From CAZQQN01 sp964549595 (GTDB lineage Bacteria; Bacteroidota; Bacteroidia; CAILMK01; CAYYUA01): 14,380 bases of DNA. Below the pieces are notes generated by a model. It did not search any database, was not told the DNA's origin, and saw only the letters and a program-made list of their open reading frames with translations. The position numbers and the translations under genes are program-made. Positions 7,096 to 14,380 of this stretch are shown piece by piece. Positions within the stretch are counted from its first letter, which is position 1, and each line of letters opens with the position of its first letter. The stretch covers positions 1 through 14,380 of the forward strand of contig CAZJWK010000072.1 of the NCBI GenBank assembly GCA_964549595.1, in the 5' to 3' direction.

Positions 7096-7503
7096 ATGAA
7101 TTATTCCAACGGTTCCGGAAATGAAGACACGTTCTTTGAGCGGGTTTGGCGGTTGACGGGTGAGCGGAATGAAAACCAAGACTTATACAGCGGTGCCATT
7201 CTAAAGGTCCGAACGGAAGGAGAAACCATTCGCATCTTCTTGCTTTCGTCCGGAAGAGAATTGCCTCACCTACAAACGGATAAAACAACCCCCCATGGTC
7301 CTTTTAACCACTTTAAAATAACCGAGGTCAGGCAAAAAGGAAATAGGGTCGAATCCATCAAAGTCCTCGCCCGTGAATGGCCGGAAAATTCCTACCCAAT
7401 AACCGAATCACAACGTGTCAAAGGATTTTATTTGGCCTTAATGGGATCAGCATTCTTTACCGGATTGGTAAGTTATTTTATCCTGAAACGGATGAAAAGC
7501 TAA
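7096..7503 (+). CDS. Small single-pass membrane protein, function unknown
   Basis: The protein has 135 residues and no N-terminal signal peptide. The soluble part (1-108) is hydrophilic, with a possible beta segment SGAILKVRTEGETIRIFLL (32-50). One hydrophobic helix, about 111-130, is followed by KRMKS, so it looks like a C-terminal membrane anchor with the basic tail in the cytoplasm. I do not recognise the family. It starts 57 bases after the broken nhaA on the same strand and has a promoter-like element just upstream, so it could be read with nhaA or alone. No terminator follows its stop codon. The coding call rests on the open frame, the preceding promoter-like site and the clean C-terminal hydrophobic segment; it is less certain than for the neighbours. 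Confidence 0.6.
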   Translation: MNYSNGSGNEDTFFERVWRLTGERNENQDLYSGAILKVRTEGETIRIFLLSSGRELPHLQTDKTTPHGPFNHFKITEVRQKGNRVESIKVLAREWPENSYPITESQRVKGFYLALMGSAFFTGLVSYFILKRMKS

Positions 7504-7702
7504 ACCCCTCCACCCTATTCTTGTCTTTGAACTACCAGTTTTTTGGCTATCATTTTTTACCCTTAAAATGTAAAAAATTACCGACTCCGTTTTATTCGAT
7601 TCTTTCCTGTTTCAGAAGCATTCATACAACGTTTCCATTGCTTTCCAAAGCTTTCAACTCACTTTTGTTGGTAGAGATGCTGCTTAGTTACTATTTAAAT
7701 AA

Positions 7703-7731
7703 AAGGATTCTTCGAAATGAAAAGTATCCTT
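7703..7731 (-). terminator. Possible second, weaker minus-strand terminator hairpin
   Basis: AAGGATTCTT (7703-7712) and AAGTATCCTT (7722-7731) form a 10-base stem with one mismatch and a 9-base loop. On the minus strand it is followed by TTATTTAAAT. The stem is AT-rich, so this is at best a back-up terminator for the giant gene. Confidence 0.3.
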
Positions 7732-7861
7732 ACATGAACCGGAATGTAAAAATCACGCCATTGTTACACGTTTTCAACTACCTTATCATGAGTACTGGAA
7801 AGGGCCTTTGGCTCTTGGCTTCCAAGATCAATGGAATGGTTAAATGGTGGAAAGCTTTTTC

Positions 7862-7897
7862 AAAAAAAGCCTGCTTCCTAACCCTTAGAAAGCAGGC
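7862..7897 (-). terminator. Intrinsic terminator of the giant surface-protein gene
   Basis: The arms 7885-7897 and 7869-7881 pair over 13 positions with one mismatch around a 3-base loop. On the minus strand the hairpin is followed directly by seven T residues (7862-7868). It begins 26 bases after the stop codon of the giant gene, which is a textbook position. Confidence 0.88.
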
Positions 7898-7923
7898 CGT
7901 TCAGAAAAGCCAAGTACTTTTGC

Positions 7924-10900
7924 TTAGCGAATTAGGGTTACAGTACCATGCTGTACTTTGTTTTTTGAATGCCGGTGTCGATAATTGATTTCAAAATAAT
8001 AGGTACCTGCTGGTAGGGCTTCACCTTTCCTATTTGTTCCATCCCAGAACCTGCAGAATTTGCAACCTTTTGGATTTTCCGGACTCTTGGTTTGGCAATT
8101 ACCATCAAAATCATTGGCCTCCTGAGTCCAGAAGCATTGGTTATTACTTTGACCTTTCTTGGTTTTGTAAACTACCTCACCCCAACGGTTATAAATTTTC
8201 ATGGAAAAGGCTTCATCGCCTTGCATCCGGAATGTAAACCGATCATTTTTACCGTCTCCATTGGGAGTGAAAACATTGCTTCGCCCATAAGCCGTGTCAA
8301 AATGATTTTTAACCCGAAGGCAAGCTGTATCCTTGCATCCTTGAGGATTGGTAGCAATCAGACATACATCATAAAAACCCTTATCGGTGTGATAATCCAT
8401 CACCGGCTGTTTTTCTTTACTCGAGGTAGTAAAATCATTGCGGTCATTGTTATTATGGGGATGCGTATAATGTTCAAGCTGATGAAGGTTAAGATCGCCT
8501 TCAAAAAACCTGCCGGTATCAATAGTGCCATCGAAAAATAACCACCGGTAATGCTCACCATACCTGGAGGTATTTTCAAATTTAAACACTGGCACATCAA
8601 CATTCACCGTATCTAAACCGGCTTTTATCGCGCTTGTGGTGACCTGGTTGACAGCGGTATCGAAACACAAGGAATCCGGACCATGCGGTAAAAGCCTGAC
8701 ATCGAAAGTGTCATACTGATTTACCCTGTAATGGTATTGAAAACTAGCTCTACTGGACCGGTGGACGGAATCCCCATTCCCCATTAACCAGGTAAACCTT
8801 TGGTAAAGGGTATCCGACTGATTTTTCAGCACTAACGGCTGATTGGGGCACAATACGTTAGGGACCGGTTCAAAGGTAGCTGAATCCGTACCTTTGATTC
8901 GTACCAAATATTTGCTGGGTTTATAATCCGGGAAAGTGGTATCCGGAAAAGTGGCACCACACCATAAGGAGTCAGTGGGATCCGGTGTTGCTGTGTTAGC
9001 AACCGAATCGAAAGCGGTGAGATTTAACCGGTATTGCCCTGCATTGGAATAGTTAAGGGAAAATAAACTGTCTTCGGGTCGGGTATCAAAGGTCTTTTCT
9101 TCGCCATTTCCTTTTTGGAAACTCCATTTTCGGGTACCACTGGAGGAGTCGCGGACTTTAATGACAGCAGGTTCACAAGCTACCGTATCCATCAGGGTAA
9201 AATGAGGTTTAGGCCCTTTAATCCGAATCTCCAAATCGCTGGTATCCTTTCCGTGTTTAACTTTCGAAGTAGTATCGATACAGCCGGTAGCGGTTTCAAC
9301 AATTAATTCCGGTATAAAGGTACCGTTTTGCGTATAGACATAAGCGGGATTTTGAGTGACAGCAGTACTTTGTTGTCCTTTTCCATCATTAAAATCCCAA
9401 CGCCATTTGACCACACTGTCTGCAGCCACAGAGTCCACTTTATTATCAGCTGAATCATAGGAATAACGGTAACCGAATCCCACCTCGGAACTATCGGCAA
9501 ACTTTACGGTTTGCGGAGCACAAACAGAGGGTTGGGTCAAAGTATCCATGTAAGCCGTTAGTTCCGTTACCACTATTAGCTCTTCCTTTTCCATCACTTG
9601 CGTACAGCCATTGCTATCCGTAGACCGCATTTTGATGTCATAACGACCAGCACCCTTGTAAACAAAATACGGAACGGTATCCACTGTACCATCCCCATCT
9701 ACGTCATGCAAATCCAATGTTTTCTCGTACTGACCATCCTTGTCAAGGTCTTGTACATAACGGAGTTTTTGAATATCGTAAAGGGTCTCAAAGTAGCCAT
9801 CCTCATTTAAATCCCATTCCACCTTTTCATATTGATAACCGGGAGTAATGGGATTATCCCTGTTGCCTTTCGGGTCCTGCCAGTAATTTGTGGTATCCAG
9901 GAAATGATTAATCGTTTGGGTTGGATTGGCATTAAAGGGATGGACATCATAATACCGCGGGAAATTACTTCCAAAATGGTAATTAAGGGTATTCGGGTCA
10001 CTATCCGTAATGGCACTATTATGGAAATGAACAGTATCCCCGGTACAAATTGTGGAATCATTTTTTGAAGCGGGTAGCGTTTTGGGATCAAACCGGTTAA
10101 AATGGCCTACGTAAACTTGGGTAATATTATTTCCGGTATTGGTAGCACTACACCCTTCTGTATTGTTGATGGTTCCTGAAATTCGGTAAATGCCAGGCTT
10201 GTTAACCTCAAGCTTATTGAAATAGGGTTTATAAAAGCCCCAAACAGTCACATTCCCCTGACTGTTACCAGCACTTTTAACCAACCCCAATTGGGTAGAA
10301 TCGGAAGGTTTACCCGTATAATGGATATCTCTGGTAATGGAATCCTGCTTATTCAATGATGAGATCGTTAAAAGGGTGTCTTTTATTTGTTTGTTATTCA
10401 GGGAAACAAGGTAAAGGTCACCGCCTTGAACATTTTGATTTGCTTTAACGCTCACTTGCCATAATTTCGACTTTTCAGGAAAACGGAAAACCTTATAGGG
10501 GGTTTGATTCCCTATTGCTGAAAGGGCAACACTATCAATTTTCAAAGTATCCCCCATATCCAAAACAGGGATTTTTTCCAAAAGCGTAAATTGTTGCTTC
10601 ATTTCCTGTAAGGAATTGCTATTAATGGCACTCCTTCCGCAGGTCAATTCAGGATAAATAAAGCTGTTACCGGTACAAGCGGTGTCGCCCTGGACAATTT
10701 CAATGGAATCGCAAAAACGGTAAACGGTATCTTTTATGAGGTCATAATCCTGACTCCTATTATCCCGCGTATTTGACCTGAAAACCTGGTTGGGGTATTT
10801 CCGGACCTGGAAAAAAGGCGTTAGGTTCATCCTGTAACTTGTGATTTGCCTCTGCGCTCCTCTTACAGGGCTTTGAGGTAAGGTTACGGATTCTCCGAAA

Positions 10901-13900
10901 TTTGATACACAATAGGTATTGTCTTCCTCGGAATCGGTTAAAGGCCTTAAATTAGCCGGATCTAACATATCAAACCGGAAATCAAGTGCACTGATTCGTT
11001 TGTAACGGTCGTAATAATAAGTATCTACGCAGTTACCACTCCGAATCCAAATACCCACTGTTTTGCAACCCGGAGTTTGGTATTGAAAAGTCCGTGACGG
11101 ATTCTGGGCCTGCCAGAATTGTTGAGTTTGCCAGTTGAATTGAGGGCTCTTTTTCCCTACCGTGTCATCAAACTTTCCGTCATTATTGGTATCAATGGAA
11201 TCCGTACAAACCCGGTAACCATCCTGAAATTGGGAGGCATTGGTATCAGGCACAACCCCGTAGTTTTGCCCCCTCAAACGGCAACTCGCAAAGGGTACGG
11301 TTTCATTAAAATTCAAAGTTTGCTGAGTAAATTGACAGCCAGGACCATTAATACGAAAACCCTTCCTTGGAGCCAATGAGGGGCTACCGGGCTGATATGC
11401 GGGCAATTGATTTTGAAGGGAATAAGTCATCCGTTGCACATTGAAAGTATCTCCGGCTACATCCTCATACTTTTTTACCGTATAGGACGCACGAATGGTA
11501 TTCCCGGTATTTGGTTTTTGGTTGAAAATTAACCAGGCCTTTTTATTATTGTGAATCTCATAACTGGACGGTTTAAGCCTGGCTGAATTACTGGAAACGT
11601 CTGTTGGCTCTTCCTTTATAACTTTTACTGCCCATTTAGAAGTATCCTTAGCCCACCCTAATGAATCCAATAACAAAGAATCCTGATTATTGTAATTGGG
11701 GGTTAAGGTTTTACTTCTTTGTCGCTGGTAATATTCCTTTTGCCAATCGGCTCGCGGAGGTTGCATGGCAATTTGTACATTATCCGTACTGGCGCAATGA
11801 GAAACGGAATCACTAACCCGTAGGGTTACCGTCCAGCATCCCGTGCTATCGTATAAATGGTAAGGAGCCTTTGCGGTAGAAAAATTGCATAACTTGCCGG
11901 ATCTTGAATCATCAGCAGGATAGATCGTAAAGGCCAAAGAATCTCCTTTATTTATTTTGGGGTGCCAGATTCTTAAAAAAGCACCTTGTCCTGGCTTATA
12001 AACCACATCATAATTCTTCCCATAATCTTGAAAACTACCCCTTGCCATTCCTGTAGATGCCCATAATTTGGTTTTGGCATTGGCTATAGTATCGTAATTA
12101 AAATCCACATAAGGGTTTAAAGCAATTTCGACCTTATTACCGAAGAAAGGTGGCACTACAAGCGTGTCAGCAATTCTACGGTAAAGGTAATCCTGTTTGG
12201 AAGCCCAGGAGAAATGAGTAGTACAGGATTGACCGGAGGGATCTGCAAATTGCCAAAGGTATTGCAAACTATCGCTACCCCATGGTGAAAGGTCATCAGG
12301 GATGTCTCTTGCTGCTGTCGTGTCTATATTAGCTGTAAAACCCCTATCTATCCATTTTTGGACTTCAGTTTTATGGTTTTCACGGAATTGTTGCCGGCTT
12401 GTGTCAATAGCCACAATCGGGGCATCATTATCGGCAGGCCTTGTAAATGTTAATGAGGGGTTGGCAGCCGAACCACTTGCCTTAAAACCCTTGTAATAGG
12501 TTGTATCGGTTGGGTTACCAGTAGCAGGGTCTCTAAGAATGGTATCAATCAGTTTAACCCTTGCTATCCGGCCTGAACTATCCCTGGTTAAACGGAATTT
12601 TTGGCTATTATTGGTAAAACGCACCATATTAGGGGCACCGCAATCCGGGTCAAACAAATCATTGGTATGCATGTTTCGGGGAACCGCATTGCCCGTTTCA
12701 GGACGATAAACAGTGGAATCCCCACCAATATAATCCACAACAAAACGGTAGGCTGGTTTGCTTATTTTATCACTTTCACCCCAGATTATATAAGCTGTAT
12801 TGTTATGAAACCTCACATCAATAAACGTATCCTGGTGTTTGCCCGTGATACCATAATGGGGGTTGTACCGCAGAACATGGTTTGAATCCAGAAAGCGAAT
12901 CCGAACCGAAGACTTTCTAATGGTGTCCAATATCGATAATGGCTTAAAAGCAAAAGAGTCCTGGTTCATTTTAGCAGAATCCCTTTGATGATAAAAAGTG
13001 TCCGGTGTTACCGGATAATAGCTCATGTTGTAAGGTAATGGATCCGTTTTTTCCCAGGTAATTGGTGATGAAAACTGATCTTCGGAAACACGCGTTACGT
13101 ACCGGATATTTTGAATGTTCAAACATCCTTTGCCTCGGGCATTTTTAAAACGAGAACGGGGTATCGGTTGGTCTTCCGAACCCACATAGGTGCTGAGGGG
13201 AGCCACATTTGCCGGCGTATTAATCATGGCATTGGGCCCTTTTACAGCAATTTGACTCTCATAGAGGGTATCCCTGAAACAACGGCCTAACACTTCCGTA
13301 ATGGCTAAATAAACATCTTTCACACCCACATTGGGGTATTGATGAGTGCCATTCCATTGATTTTGCACAATGGGTTGAGGAGGCCGGGGATGCCTAAAAT
13401 TCCAACGGTTGGAAAACGCATTCGGCCTCGGCGTATGACTAAAATTAATGGTAGAACTACTAAAACACGTGGTATCAATAAATGGTGTAGTATCCATGTA
13501 AAAATTGATGTTCCTGACCCCCGCTTGAAATTCAAAGGTGTCTTTGCAGCCCAGGGTATCCCTTAAAATGACCTTGGGGAAAAAGGTAGTATCCTCCTTA
13601 TACTCGAAAGATAAACCTTGCCAGCCATTATCATTTTCCGGTGAAGCCCACAGGTTATCAGCCCTGTACGATTGTACCAATCCTTCAGGGTAAAGGGTAT
13701 TATCGTAATAAGGAATGGTGTTAAATTTACTGCTATCCGCAAGCACATAGGTAATGCTTTTAAACCTGGCTGAATCATCGGTATTATTCTGAATTTGGAT
13801 CTGGGTGGTAGGACAACCGGGAGGTGGATTTGAAGGAAAATTCATGGAAAAGCTGGGATTGATAGGATCAAGGACTTTTATGTAGGTGTCTTTCTCTTCA

Positions 13901-14380
13901 AGGTCAGTACAGCCGTTGGTATCGGTTACTTGCTTAACAATGGTATATTCGCCCGGTGACGGATAAGAATAGCAAGGATTTTGGTTTAAGGATTCATCAC
14001 CGGTTCCGTAAGTCCACCTGTGTTTCTTGATTGGGGCTCCATTATCGGCCCGCGATCCGTTACTTTGAAAACAAAATTCATTGCCCTCGAAGCATTGGCT
14101 GGTATCACCCAAAACCCGGAAGTCCGCATCGGGATTGTCATAAATCCTTACGGGTTGGTACCCATTTGCCAAGCCAACTTGGCAAAGGGAATCGCCATTT
14201 GAACCATAAATAACGACTTCGGGATTAAAAGTTCCTGCTTTCCTGTAGGTGTGGGTCTGTTCCTGAGCGGTATCTTTGAGACTCCCTTCTGATCCACCCC
14301 ATTTCCATTTAAGGTCACTATAACCACCCGGTAAATTTTCTATTTTAAAAGTAATAGGACTTGGTTTGCAACCACTATTT
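7924..14380 (-). CDS. Giant PKD-repeat surface protein with T9SS type B sorting domain (partial, 5' end missing)
   Basis: At least 2151 codons lie in the window, ending in TAA at 7924-7926. The frame stays open to the right edge, so the true start is outside; the codon at 14170-14172 is an internal TTG. The last 118 residues (7927-8280) form a gliding-motility-associated C-terminal domain: VFTPNGDGKND, MKIYNRWGEVVY, FWDGTNRKG and LPAGTYYFEI, ending TVTLIR. This is a type B signal for outer-membrane passage through the T9SS. The rest is a chain of PKD/Ig-like modules with recurring Cys, Y-x-x-x-G-x-Y/F and D-x-x-GC-x-D patterns; clear ones lie near 13890-14160 and 9290-9520 (WRWDFNDGKG), with weaker copies at 8660-8890, 9000-9215 and at the right edge. 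Four DxDxDG loops are also present. It is probably a surface adhesin or matrix protein; the ligand is unknown. The cleavable N-terminal signal is not in view. Confidence 0.9.
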   Translation of the reverse strand, partial: NSGCKPSPITFKIENLPGGYSDLKWKWGGSEGSLKDTAQEQTHTYRKAGTFNPEVVIYGSNGDSLCQVGLANGYQPVRIYDNPDADFRVLGDTSQCFEGNEFCFQSNGSRADNGAPIKKHRWTYGTGDESLNQNPCYSYPSPGEYTIVKQVTDTNGCTDLEEKDTYIKVLDPINPSFSMNFPSNPPPGCPTTQIQIQNNTDDSARFKSITYVLADSSKFNTIPYYDNTLYPEGLVQSYRADNLWASPENDNGWQGLSFEYKEDTTFFPKVILRDTLGCKDTFEFQAGVRNINFYMDTTPFIDTTCFSSSTINFSHTPRPNAFSNRWNFRHPRPPQPIVQNQWNGTHQYPNVGVKDVYLAITEVLGRCFRDTLYESQIAVKGPNAMINTPANVAPLSTYVGSEDQPIPRSRFKNARGKGCLNIQNIRYVTRVSEDQFSSPITWEKTDPLPYNMSYYPVTPDTFYHQRDSAKMNQDSFAFKPLSILDTIRKSSVRIRFLDSNHVLRYNPHYGITGKHQDTFIDVRFHNNTAYIIWGESDKISKPAYRFVVDYIGGDSTVYRPETGNAVPRNMHTNDLFDPDCGAPNMVRFTNNSQKFRLTRDSSGRIARVKLIDTILRDPATGNPTDTTYYKGFKASGSAANPSLTFTRPADNDAPIVAIDTSRQQFRENHKTEVQKWIDRGFTANIDTTAARDIPDDLSPWGSDSLQYLWQFADPSGQSCTTHFSWASKQDYLYRRIADTLVVPPFFGNKVEIALNPYVDFNYDTIANAKTKLWASTGMARGSFQDYGKNYDVVYKPGQGAFLRIWHPKINKGDSLAFTIYPADDSRSGKLCNFSTAKAPYHLYDSTGCWTVTLRVSDSVSHCASTDNVQIAMQPPRADWQKEYYQRQRSKTLTPNYNNQDSLLLDSLGWAKDTSKWAVKVIKEEPTDVSSNSARLKPSSYEIHNNKKAWLIFNQKPNTGNTIRASYTVKKYEDVAGDTFNVQRMTYSLQNQLPAYQPGSPSLAPRKGFRINGPGCQFTQQTLNFNETVPFASCRLRGQNYGVVPDTNASQFQDGYRVCTDSIDTNNDGKFDDTVGKKSPQFNWQTQQFWQAQNPSRTFQYQTPGCKTVGIWIRSGNCVDTYYYDRYKRISALDFRFDMLDPANLRPLTDSEEDNTYCVSNFGESVTLPQSPVRGAQRQITSYRMNLTPFFQVRKYPNQVFRSNTRDNRSQDYDLIKDTVYRFCDSIEIVQGDTACTGNSFIYPELTCGRSAINSNSLQEMKQQFTLLEKIPVLDMGDTLKIDSVALSAIGNQTPYKVFRFPEKSKLWQVSVKANQNVQGGDLYLVSLNNKQIKDTLLTISSLNKQDSITRDIHYTGKPSDSTQLGLVKSAGNSQGNVTVWGFYKPYFNKLEVNKPGIYRISGTINNTEGCSATNTGNNITQVYVGHFNRFDPKTLPASKNDSTICTGDTVHFHNSAITDSDPNTLNYHFGSNFPRYYDVHPFNANPTQTINHFLDTTNYWQDPKGNRDNPITPGYQYEKVEWDLNEDGYFETLYDIQKLRYVQDLDKDGQYEKTLDLHDVDGDGTVDTVPYFVYKGAGRYDIKMRSTDSNGCTQVMEKEELIVVTELTAYMDTLTQPSVCAPQTVKFADSSEVGFGYRYSYDSADNKVDSVAADSVVKWRWDFNDGKGQQSTAVTQNPAYVYTQNGTFIPELIVETATGCIDTTSKVKHGKDTSDLEIRIKGPKPHFTLMDTVACEPAVIKVRDSSSGTRKWSFQKGNGEEKTFDTRPEDSLFSLNYSNAGQYRLNLTAFDSVANTATPDPTDSLWCGATFPDTTFPDYKPSKYLVRIKGTDSATFEPVPNVLCPNQPLVLKNQSDTLYQRFTWLMGNGDSVHRSSRASFQYHYRVNQYDTFDVRLLPHGPDSLCFDTAVNQVTTSAIKAGLDTVNVDVPVFKFENTSRYGEHYRWLFFDGTIDTGRFFEGDLNLHQLEHYTHPHNNNDRNDFTTSSKEKQPVMDYHTDKGFYDVCLIATNPQGCKDTACLRVKNHFDTAYGRSNVFTPNGDGKNDRFTFRMQGDEAFSMKIYNRWGEVVYKTKKGQSNNQCFWTQEANDFDGNCQTKSPENPKGCKFCRFWDGTNRKGEALPAGTYYFEINYRHRHSKNKVQHGTVTLIR

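Larger units (their letters stand above)
7504..7923. other. 420-base region between convergent genes
   Basis: This stretch separates the small membrane protein gene from the stop of the giant minus-strand gene. A plus-strand open frame crosses it (7377-7988) but overlaps the ends of both genes in the wrong frame and looks spurious. The region holds a strong minus-strand terminator (7862-7897) and a second weaker hairpin (7703-7731). No RNA gene was recognised. Confidence 0.6.

Noticed and set aside
7377..7988. Plus-strand open frame of 203 codons
   Set aside because: It overlaps the end of the small membrane protein gene in another frame and runs through a strong minus-strand terminator into the antisense of the giant gene. 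Its translation has no domain and an erratic composition.
8092..8541. Plus-strand open frames opposite the giant gene (this one and others up to 14213)
   Set aside because: They lie wholly antisense to a gene with strong protein-level evidence, and their translations are rich in Ile and Met with no domains, as expected of the complement of PKD-repeat coding sequence.
1..14380. CRISPR array, tRNA or rRNA gene, insertion sequence or prophage
   Set aside because: No regularly spaced repeats, cloverleaf-like sequence, transposase or integrase gene, or long terminal inverted repeats were seen.

Overview
The window comes from a member of the Bacteroidota. The evidence is a gliding-motility lipoprotein (gldD), a giant secreted protein with the C-terminal sorting domain of the type IX secretion system (T9SS), promoter-like TTTG / TAnnTTTG elements, start codons mostly preceded by A-rich sequence rather than a Shine-Dalgarno site, and moderate GC content. 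I cannot place it below phylum with confidence. A run of 15 N shows that this is a draft assembly.

Layout. (1) 1-195: 3' end of an unrecognised plus-strand gene. (2) 216-2042, minus strand: a geranylgeranyl-reductase-type FAD oxidoreductase followed 51 bases later by gldD, probably cotranscribed. (3) 2259-5235: three predicted lipoproteins. They are a minus-strand protein with two tandem PrcB-like domains, a divergent plus-strand von Willebrand A (vWA) lipoprotein with a complete metal-site signature, and a small plus-strand lipoprotein with its own well-formed promoter. (4) 5663-7038: a Na+/H+ antiporter gene (nhaA) broken by a frameshift that looks like a 16-base deletion in the conserved P-x-F-A-x-A-N-A-G segment. 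(5) 7096-7503: a small tail-anchored-looking protein of unknown function. (6) 7924-14380, minus strand: the last 2151 or more codons of a giant PKD-rich surface protein ending in a type B T9SS domain, followed by a strong intrinsic terminator. Its true start lies beyond the right edge.

How the genes fit together. GldD belongs to the gliding/T9SS machinery and the giant protein is a predicted client of that machinery, so they are functionally linked although far apart. The lipoproteins are probably envelope proteins, but nothing in the sequence ties them to one pathway. No clearly new multi-gene system is evident. The most unusual points are the cysteine-bearing insertion inside the sorting domain of the giant protein, its four DxDxDG calcium-loop-like motifs, the internally duplicated PrcB-like lipoprotein, and the broken nhaA.
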